Source: an uncultured Clostridia bacterium
GTDB lineage: Bacteria; Bacillota; Clostridia; Oscillospirales; Acutalibacteraceae
Assembly (NCBI GenBank): GCA_947170465.1
Contig: CAMVTS010000005.1
Location: 1 to 62,874 of the forward strand
Direction: 5' to 3'
Length of the DNA stretch: 62,874 nucleotides
Numbering within the stretch: the stretch's first letter is position 1; every line of letters starts with the position of its first letter. The position numbers were made by a program, and so were the translations under genes. The notes beneath the pieces were generated by a model. The model did no database searches and had not been told where the DNA came from. It saw only the letters and a program-made list of their open reading frames with translations. Positions 16,961-24,400 of this stretch are shown here, piece after piece.

Positions 16961-17773
16961 TTATATAAACCAACAGTGCGCATGAGACTGTTTTTTTGTT
17001 GTAATCATCGGGTGATAATGATAATAGTTTTTTCCACCGCCACTATGTTTTTGTCTGCTTGAAACTCTGCTTATGGGGCTCGCCGATTTACAAGCGTTAT
17101 AAGCATATCCTGAGCTGATTGCAAAAACATTATGTCCAGCTCTAAGTACGGTCGCGGCAGCAGATTGAGATTTAATTCTCGGACCAATATATACATTATC
17201 TCCGGATTGCAAATACGCATAATAATAATGAACCTGAGGTTGATCACGTTTTAATCTGGCTATTGCAGATTTTGCTGCATAATAAACTACTCCAGCGACA
17301 ATTATAGTTGCTGTAATTGCTAGAATTGCTTTTAATAACGCTGCGGCAACAGCTGTTCCGCTTACAACAACTACAGCAGCAGCTTGAACTTCTACAGTAT
17401 CGTCGCTAACAACTAAAGTTTCGCTGGTATCTTCGGAAACGAGTTCAGCCTCAACTCCATCTTCATTGAGATTCTCCACATTAATTTCAAAGGTTTCTTC
17501 CGTGCAATCTCCTAATCCAAACCCCAAAAAATAGGCTGAATATTCACTCGTTACCATTTCAAACTCTTCGTCAGTTTTATCGAAAGTGATTTGATAATTC
17601 ACGCCATCGACAAATGTGCTGACGACTGTCTCACTGTCAGTATTATCCTCAATTGTAATATCATAACCATCTACGGTTATTTCGTCAGTATCGCCATCAT
17701 ATGCTTTAACGGTCCAAATGGTTGATACAGACATCATACAAACAACTAATAATAAACTTAATATTTTTTTCAA
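16961..17773 (-). CDS. Exported toxin-like protein with internal membrane hairpin and His-rich C-terminus (SAR2788-like)
   Basis: The 270-residue product has a signal peptide (residues 1-24), an acidic domain rich in D, E and T up to about residue 125, a hydrophobic alanine/valine stretch of about 40 residues (128-166), and a basic C-terminal domain ending with NYYHYHPM and HAHCWF. Histidine-rich ends of this kind occur in exported putative toxins of Firmicutes (SAR2788-type), which is the nearest match I can name. It starts with TTG directly after the subtilase stop, so the two are translationally coupled. A protease-activated peptide or toxin is a reasonable reading, unproven. Confidence 0.55.
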   Translation of the reverse strand: MKKILSLLLVVCMMSVSTIWTVKAYDGDTDEITVDGYDITIEDNTDSETVVSTFVDGVNYQITFDKTDEEFEMVTSEYSAYFLGFGLGDCTEETFEINVENLNEDGVEAELVSEDTSETLVVSDDTVEVQAAAVVVVSGTAVAAALLKAILAITATIIVAGVVYYAAKSAIARLKRDQPQVHYYYAYLQSGDNVYIGPRIKSQSAAATVLRAGHNVFAISSGYAYNACKSASPISRVSSRQKHSGGGKNYYHYHPMITTKKQSHAHCWFI

Positions 17774-18634
17774 CTAATTCACCTTTCCTTTACGTTTTGA
17801 TATAAAATCCAAAAATATCTGCTTATTAAAAAGAATACCGTTATTGTTACAGTATTCTTTATAAATTGCAGCAAGCCCTGATACATAAGCTGCTGCCATA
17901 GAATTACCGTCTACACAGGCATAACCTCCTTTATCAATAGTTGTAATTATATTCTTCCCTGGTGCATAAACAACGCCATCTTTGCATTCGAACCATGTTT
18001 TGTCACAACTCTTGACACCGATGACATTACTATATTCAGCAGGGTAACTTGATACACTATCTCTATTATTGTAACTTGCAATAATAATCGTGTTTTTTTT
18101 ATTCAACTCATTAATTAATGCTTCAAGCTCTTGATTGTCTCGCTTGACCGAAAAACTCAAATTGACTACGTCCATTTGATTATCTAAACACCATTTCAAA
18201 GCACTACATACATCTTCTATTTTTCCTAATCCATTGCTATCAATTGCTACCAATGAATATATTTCTGTTTCCTGAGCAACTCCCAGTATTCCATATCCAT
18301 TATCTTTTGCTGAAATAATCCCTGCGACCTGAGTTCCGTGACTACTAGCAGTTGAAGTGTTTTCATTGCTATCAGTGGTAAAAACAATCGTTTCTTTTAT
18401 TTTCCCTTTCAGCTCAGAGTGAGTAGAATCGATAGGACTGTCAAAGATAGCTATTTTTATATGTTTTCCTGTTAATCCGGGTAAATTATTCTTGAAATTA
18501 TGAACAATCTCTGACTCATATTGATTAACATAAATATCTGATAAAGGATTATCTCTAATAAAAATTGTAATTGCAACTAAAAGTATTACAATTAGAACAA
18601 ATAAAAAGCTCAATCTAAAAACGTTTTTTTTCAT
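17774..18634 (-). CDS. Membrane-anchored subtilisin-like serine protease (S8)
   Basis: The 286-residue product has an N-terminal membrane anchor (residues 8-26) and then an S8 catalytic domain without a clear propeptide. The triad is readable: D65 in IAIFDSPID, H99 in SSHGTQVAGII and the serine in GNSMAAAYVSG near residue 250 (usual form GTSMA). Length is at the short end for the family. It heads the four-gene operon with the toxin-like gene, an unknown gene and the TraX-like gene, so it probably processes the exported toxin-like protein outside the membrane. No ordinary ribosome site is seen; a hexamer repeat lies before the ATG. Confidence 0.85.
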   Translation of the reverse strand: MKKNVFRLSFLFVLIVILLVAITIFIRDNPLSDIYVNQYESEIVHNFKNNLPGLTGKHIKIAIFDSPIDSTHSELKGKIKETIVFTTDSNENTSTASSHGTQVAGIISAKDNGYGILGVAQETEIYSLVAIDSNGLGKIEDVCSALKWCLDNQMDVVNLSFSVKRDNQELEALINELNKKNTIIIASYNNRDSVSSYPAEYSNVIGVKSCDKTWFECKDGVVYAPGKNIITTIDKGGYACVDGNSMAAAYVSGLAAIYKEYCNNNGILFNKQIFLDFISKRKGKVN

Positions 18635-18635
18635 A

Positions 18636-18663
18636 AAACTAAAACTAATACTAATACTAATGA
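18636..18663 (-). repeat. Hexanucleotide tandem repeat before the subtilase start
   Basis: On the minus strand four copies of a hexamer (ATTAGT, then TTTAGT) run up to the ATG at 18634. The number of copies sets the distance to any upstream promoter, so variation could change expression. Confidence 0.5.
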
Positions 18664-18929
18664 TTTTTTACTTTAACTATTAATAAGAATGCCTCGCTGT
18701 AGCTGCCGCACGCGAAAACTCGGGAGGTCATTTCCTTTGCCTGATCGCCTAAGCCGTGTTTTTTGAGAGTGCGCGAGGCAATCCCAATCAGATTGAACAC
18801 GTTCCCGTCAGCGCCGATTAAAGGACAATCCGGCTTGTCGGTGGCAAACCGCGATTCGTCAATAAAGCCGCCTAAGCGGTTATCAACATAATCGGTCAGC
18901 CATTTACCGCTGAAATTGCCGAAGGTCTG
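18657..18929 (-). pseudogene. Truncated ICE protein at the cargo junction
   Basis: A minus-strand frame reads QTFGNFSGKWLTDYVDNRLGG, a GADGNVFNLIGIASRTLKK motif and AKEMTSR, which are characteristic of a small conserved protein found in Tn1549-type elements next to the LPD28-like gene. It has no start codon and its C-terminus runs off into AT-rich sequence at about 18690. It marks the right border of the cargo island and shows that the cargo replaced or interrupted ICE sequence. Confidence 0.65.
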
Positions 18930-18964
18930 TAAACAAATAAAACAAAAGCACCGACCGCTTTTCT

Positions 18965-19381
18965 TTATCGCGTTTCTTCTTTACTGTGTTTCGATGACGG
19001 CTGCGTTTTGGCAACCTTAGCCTTATTCTCTTTAAGACTGTCTAACACGCCCTTTTTCGGTTCGCTGATTTCAACGTTTTCAGCACAAAACTCAGCCAGC
19101 GTGATTTCGTCACCGAGAAAGTTAATGTGGGTGGCAATATATTTTGCCTGCCCTTGTTCAAGCATATAGTCCTCAATGCCAATTATCGTTCCCGCATGGT
19201 TCACTGCAACAAAGGGTTCTATCACGGTAAGCCCGCCCGGATCGTCATCCGCGCCGCGCACGTCATAGCAAAATAACCCTTCCGGTATGGAGGAGCGGTC
19301 AACTCTCGCGTTGGTGAACATAGCCGGAGCGTCAAACAACTCAATGTGGTCGAAGATTTCATTTCTCGCGTCAACTGCCAT
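18965..19381 (-). CDS. LPD28-like ICE protein with shared C-terminal tail
   Basis: Started at ATG 19381 (ribosome site GGAGG), the product has 138 residues. DARNEIFDHIELFDAPAMFT, SIPEGLFCYDVRG and VEPFVAVNHAGTII-type residues indicate the LPD28 family, a domain that occurs in polyvalent proteins of conjugative elements and phages. Its last 30 residues (PKKGVLDSLKENK..., ending HSKEETR) resemble the tail shared by other proteins of this operon. The role is unknown. Confidence 0.7.
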   Translation of the reverse strand: MAVDARNEIFDHIELFDAPAMFTNARVDRSSIPEGLFCYDVRGADDDPGGLTVIEPFVAVNHAGTIIGIEDYMLEQGQAKYIATHINFLGDEITLAEFCAENVEISEPKKGVLDSLKENKAKVAKTQPSSKHSKEETR

Positions 19382-19395
19382 TATCCCGCCTCCGC

Positions 19396-19809
19396 TCATA
19401 CGCCTGTGCTGCCAAACGCGCCGGTTCCGCGCTGTTCTCCGTGACTGAGAACGTAATCGGCAATAATCACAGGCGTAATGATAAGCTGACCGATTCGCGC
19501 GTCCTTATGGATTGTCTGCTCAGCGTCACTGACATTACTTAATATTGCATGAATCTCACCGCGATAGCCTGAATCAACAGGTAGCAGCTCACATACCAAG
19601 CCCTTAACTGCCATGCTGCTGCGTGGAAACACAAACCCCGCGTAACCGTCCGGCACCTCAATTCCGAAGCCCAGCGGTATCTTTGCAATTTCGCCGGGCT
19701 TTAAGGTGAGGTCGTAAGGCATATATACATCGGCGCCCGCGTCATTGTCGTGCGGTCTGTAAGGACGGCGGTTTTCCGCAACACCGAAATCAATCAATTT
19801 AATTTTCAT
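19396..19809 (-). CDS. dut: dUTP diphosphatase (dUTPase)
   Basis: The 137-residue protein shows the five trimeric dUTPase motifs: DAGADVYMP, PRSSMAVKG, the loop with DSGYRGEIHA, ARIGQLIITP and RGTGAFGSTG. It hydrolyses dUTP to dUMP and pyrophosphate in the cytoplasm. It overlaps the ThyX gene upstream, so both are translated together, giving a small dTMP supply cluster in the ICE. Confidence 0.95.
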   Translation of the reverse strand: MKIKLIDFGVAENRRPYRPHDNDAGADVYMPYDLTLKPGEIAKIPLGFGIEVPDGYAGFVFPRSSMAVKGLVCELLPVDSGYRGEIHAILSNVSDAEQTIHKDARIGQLIITPVIIADYVLSHGEQRGTGAFGSTGV

Positions 19810-20557
19810 TTCCGTCCTCCGTGAAAAGAGCTGGGTAATCCAGTCTAAGAATGTGAGAGGGCGTTAGCAGCTTGTAAATTGTATTGCCGCAAGACATTTT
19901 ACCTTCCTTGCAGTAATCGCGCTGGCAAAAAGGACCTGTCTGCTCCGGTGTGAACAGAACAGGACTCAACTCATAAAGCTCCTGCCAGATTTTTAGCATT
20001 ACAATTCTCGTTTCGCCGGTATTGCGCCGGCACACACGCTGACCGATCATATGTTTCCACTGAAAGGGCGTCGCTGAGATAATCAGGATATTGCGCAAGC
20101 CCTGCGGCGTTGCGTAACCCGCCGCGTCATTGTCGATATCCGACTGAACCAGCTTTGAGTAGCAATTCATATCTTCCTGACAGCTTTTCAGATACATTTC
20201 TTTTACTTCTTTGGAAGCGGTCAATACCTCGTAGGGAATGGCAAAATCAGCCTGCCCGTCATAATTGCTGTATTGCAGCGACGCACTCATAAACTTTACT
20301 TCATTTTGGTGCCGTGTTATCTGAGAGAGAAAGCGGCGGCTGGCGCCGACAACTGCGACAGTAATAACCGAAAATTTCTGTACGGTCGGGTGTGGCAGAA
20401 CGGAAATTATTTCAAGCGTATTCTCCGTGTATGCTTTTTCATAGAGCAACAGCAGATCGTCCATGTTATGAATTTCGTGTCCATGCTGCGTCAGCCTCGC
20501 GGCAAAGACGGTGTTCTTCTCTGCCTCTTTTACCGCTGAGCAGTTTAAGATTTTCAC
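19799..20557 (-). CDS. thyX: Flavin-dependent thymidylate synthase (ThyX), divergent
   Basis: The 252-residue protein has QITRHQNEVKFMSASLQYSNY in place of the canonical RHR-x7-S signature, and near the end an RNTGETRIVMLKIWQEL region, as in ThyX. ThyX converts dUMP to dTMP with FAD, methylene-THF and NADPH. It starts with GTG, and its stop overlaps the dUTPase start. The degenerate signature means that activity is not certain. Such copies are frequent in phages and ICEs of Clostridia. Confidence 0.8.
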   Translation of the reverse strand: MKILNCSAVKEAEKNTVFAARLTQHGHEIHNMDDLLLLYEKAYTENTLEIISVLPHPTVQKFSVITVAVVGASRRFLSQITRHQNEVKFMSASLQYSNYDGQADFAIPYEVLTASKEVKEMYLKSCQEDMNCYSKLVQSDIDNDAAGYATPQGLRNILIISATPFQWKHMIGQRVCRRNTGETRIVMLKIWQELYELSPVLFTPEQTGPFCQRDYCKEGKMSCGNTIYKLLTPSHILRLDYPALFTEDGNEN

Positions 20558-20558
20558 T

Positions 20559-20885
20559 TCAATGTTCTTTATGGGTGATTTCCTCCTTAATCATTGCCTT
20601 TAGAATAAACAGGTAATTGAGGCTATCGGTGATCTTTTCGTCCCACGTCGCCATATCGTAATGCTCCGCTCCGATAAAGCTCATATCATATAGAGACACA
20701 ATATGCTTTGAAAGCATACCGAGCATAGCGTTAATCTGTGAGGTGTGCTGTAGCTCAGCGGCGGTTTTGAAAGACGAAAAGCGTTCCGCTTCATCGGGGG
20801 TATATTCCTTGCCCTTTCGCAAAAGCACCTCGCGGCAGTGCTGCACCTGTTCCTCAAAGACAATTTCTAATTCTTTTGTCGTCAT
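20559..20885 (-). CDS. Nucleotide-modification-associated protein (DUF1599-like)
   Basis: The 108-residue helical protein has KGKEYTPDEAERFSSFKTAAEL, a middle LGMLSKHIVSLYDM and WDEKITDSLNYLFILKA, a pattern found in small phage proteins related to MazG-like nucleotide enzymes. It lies 1 nt before ThyX, so it is part of the nucleotide cluster. A direct enzyme activity cannot be read. Confidence 0.65.
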   Translation of the reverse strand: MTTKELEIVFEEQVQHCREVLLRKGKEYTPDEAERFSSFKTAAELQHTSQINAMLGMLSKHIVSLYDMSFIGAEHYDMATWDEKITDSLNYLFILKAMIKEEITHKEH

Positions 20886-20899
20886 ATGGAAACGCCTCT

Positions 20900-21382
20900 T
20901 TACGCGGACGGAAGATAAATCCAGTCACGCAGAATCGGCACGCTCGGCTCGTCCTCTCTCGGAACCAAGTTGAAGGCGCATACGTTATAGATTGTACGGC
21001 TGTCCTCAATCTCCATACCGAAAGCCTTGTAAAAACGGTACTCGATATTGGAAATGATACAACGCAGCTTTTGCAGCGCCTCGCGCTGTGCGCTTGTCAT
21101 TAAGTCCTGCTCAACACTGTATTGTAAACACTGCAGCGCCTTGTAGAGCTGTACTTCCGTGCGGTACGGACGGTAGCTTGTGTTGTCGAGCCACTGAGAA
21201 AACAGCGCCGGTCCACTCTGCACCAGATATACATCGGGGTGGTAATAACCGAAGCAGTCCAAGTTGGCGGTGTTAAGCTGATACAGCATTTCCTTAATAT
21301 CGTTTTCAGAGCCGTAGTAAAAGCGGAGCAGCGAGCGGTAAAGTTGAATATATCCGGGTATAGAAACAATGTGATTAATCAT
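20900..21382 (-). CDS. Conserved ICE hypothetical protein
   Basis: Starting at ATG 21382 (ribosome site GGAGG) the product has 160 residues, no signal or membrane segment, and a helical pattern with aromatic residues (YGSENDIKEMLYQL, HPDVYLVQSGPALF). I do not recognise the family. It follows the adhesin gene after a hairpin and begins the nucleotide cluster. Confidence 0.6.
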   Translation of the reverse strand: MINHIVSIPGYIQLYRSLLRFYYGSENDIKEMLYQLNTANLDCFGYYHPDVYLVQSGPALFSQWLDNTSYRPYRTEVQLYKALQCLQYSVEQDLMTSAQREALQKLRCIISNIEYRFYKAFGMEIEDSRTIYNVCAFNLVPREDEPSVPILRDWIYLPSA

Positions 21383-21400
21383 TAAATTCCTCCTGAAAGC

Positions 21401-21427
21401 AGGACGCGAAGCAAACCGCTCCGCGTC
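21401..21427 (-). terminator. Hairpin between adhesin-sortase gene and downstream operon genes
   Basis: The stem of 9 bp (21401-21409 with 21419-21427) lies after the stop at 21444, directly before the ribosome site of the next gene. It could attenuate or stabilise the transcript; a T-run is lacking on the minus strand. Confidence 0.45.
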
Positions 21428-21443
21428 CTTTATTTTAGTAATG

Positions 21444-24400
21444 TTATTTTTGAATGAGCTTACCCATAACAATGAATCTTTGAGAGCCGTCAGCGTTGCA
21501 GGTAGAAAGCGTCAGTACCTTGTCACTGCCTGTTACCATAACGCCGGTTTCGATAACCGAGCGTGCCGCCATGTTCGCAATCCAAGTGCTGTACGCGCCG
21601 TCGTCCTTAAAATCCAGCCGCCAGGGCGAAACGTCTGTGCCGCTCTCGGACGGCTTTGCCGAAAACGTTGAGAAGATTTCTACCGAATAACCGCCGTGCG
21701 GTGTGTCAAGATACATTTTAGGATTTTCCTCAAAGTAGCTCTGATCCGCGTAGCAGTTGAGCGTTGCGAGCATAGAACCGTCGCGCATATTGTGACCGTA
21801 AACAATGGTGTTTTTGTCACTGAAATCGGGCTTATTCTCGAAGTCAGCGAACAGGCTGCCAACCTTGCTTGGCGTTCCGTCAAACAGGTGCGAAAGATAA
21901 TAGTCGTTGTCCTCACACTGCACAACAGGATAGTTGATAACGCTGTCCTTCTGATACAGCCATCCGATTACGTCGGGAGCCTCCGCGCGGAGCGCGTCAA
22001 AATCCACACTGATTGTTTCAGGTGAAATGCGCGTATGTTCCGCCTGCGGGTCGATATGCTCCGAAGGCGTTTCGGCATTTGTATCACTGACGGTAGGCAG
22101 TTCAGCGGAATCAGCAGTTGCGACAGAGTGATAGAGCTTATCATAAGCCGCCTTGCTTTCCTTATACTGAGCCAAGTCTTTGCAAATCATCATTGCGCTT
22201 GTAAAAGCCAGTGCCATACAAAGCAGAATCACAACAATATTGACCTTCTTATAATTCTTGCCGACAGGACCGCGCTTTGCTTTTCTCGAACGCAGAAAGA
22301 AGAACAGTAAACCGCCAAGAACGGAAATAACCAAAATGCCGGCGTAAATGAAAATTAGGTTATTATCGCTTGTCTGCGGCACGCTCTTACCGGGCGTCTC
22401 TGTGGGAGTAGAGGGCTTTTCGTTGAAAAGCTGAACGGTAGCGGTTTCGTCCGCCTTAATCTCCACGGTTGCCGCGTCGGGAATAATGTAGTCCTGACTG
22501 GCACGGTTGGAAATCTCCGTTACGGTATATACGCCGACGCGCAGACCGTTGACCTCGATAATGCCGTCCTTCGGAGTTGTGAAGGTTTCGCAATAAGTTC
22601 CGTCTTTGCTCTTGACCTCAATTGAAAATCCGTCCTTGCGGCCGTCGCTTGAATCCTTAATGATTTTCAGATTGCCGCGCTGCGCTTCATTGGTAAAGCC
22701 GCGTCCCGCTTCGCCGTTTTCAATTACCGCAACCTGACCGTCCTCGGTGATAGCAAAGTAGTAGGCGTTTTCATCGAGCTTGTAGCCCTCGGGCGCTTTC
22801 TGTTCCTTTACAAAGTAACCGCCGGCTAAAAGATTTTCCGCGGTATGATAGCCGTCGTGAACCTCGGTGAGCTGATAAAGCAGTTTGTCCTCACTGTCAA
22901 ATTCGCCGTCGGCGTTGCTGTCCTCGTATAAGTCGAAAATTGCTCCTTTGAGAAAACGCATAAAGGCGGAGTTGTCCTTATTTTCCTCATTCTGAGAATC
23001 CGCCTCGTCAGGCGTTGCTGTCTCGGAAGGTTCGTCAACCGCCTCTGTTTTCATCACCTGAACGCTGCCGCGAATAAGCGTATCATCAATGCTGATTTGG
23101 ATTGTCTGACCGTCGGCACTGATATATACATGGTGACGCTCCATGCTGATTGAGTACAGTTTGGGGGCGGCAATCTCCGCAACAACGTAATGACCGTAAG
23201 GAATATCCTCAAAGACGAATTTTCCGTCCGCTCCGGTGGTATAGGTTAAGATAGCGTTTTCTTCGGTAAATACTTCCGCGTCACCCGCGAAAAGGCCGAT
23301 AAGCGCGCCGTCAAGTTCTTTTGCCTCGCCGCCGTCCTTATCCTCGCCGTACTTGATACCGTCAATGCTGCCGCGCAGGATATTGTTTTCAATATTTTCG
23401 CCGTCGTTGACATAGAGCGTTACAACAGGAATTGTCTGATCGTCAGGCTTAAACACAACAGGATAAGTCTTATCGGAAAGGATATATGCCTCATTGGTGG
23501 TATGCTCTTTTACGTAGTAGCTGCCGAGCGGAAGGTCTGTCAAAAATGTCGCGCCAAACTCGCCTTCGTCGCCCGCAGTAACAGCGGTAATCTCCAACAG
23601 TCCATCTTTTGGAATGGTAGTGCCGTCAACCGCTTTCAGCTCCTTTGAAGCGTAAATACCGAATGTAATATCATTGTAAACGTCCTTATCCTCAATGCCA
23701 AAGGTTTTGTCTGTTTCGATTGCCTTTTTCAGCTCAATAGACGCTTTCTGCCTTTCGTCATACAGACCGACAGATACCTTGTTGATTTTTACGTTTTCAC
23801 CCGCGTAGGTGAGTTCCACATATTCAGGCTCGGTGCTGAGCACACAGCCGTTGGGAGCGGTCTTTTCCTCTAAACGGTATCTGCCGAGAAAAAGCTGATT
23901 GCTTTTTGCCGTGCCGTCCTTGCCGGTTTTCAGCGTTTCTACAACAGAATCCTTCGCGACGCGCAGAGTGCCGTCGCCTGTGTAAATGTCCTCGTCCGCA
24001 ATCAGGTCATAGACCGCGCCGGGCAAATTCTGCACTTCATAAACAGGCTGATATAAACCCTCGTTTTCCTGAACGGAAGCAAACACCTCGCCGCTCTTGG
24101 AAATGGTGAGCTGTCCCATTTGTGCTTTGTTATACTGAGATACAGTCACAACGGTTTCAGAGCCGTCAACAGTGAACGGAATTGCTTTGTCTGAAAGCGC
24201 ATAGCCGTAGGGAGCGGCAATCTCATACAATTCGTAGTCGCCCATAGCCAGCGGTTCGGGCAGCATGAGCCAGCCTTCGTCCGAAACATAGAAGGTATCT
24301 AAGGTTTCGGGGTTCGGATAATAAATCTTCTGAGTGACGAGCTTGCCCGTGGAGAGATCCTTAATCTGAAAGCCCGTGCCGGGAATAGGAATGATTTTGC

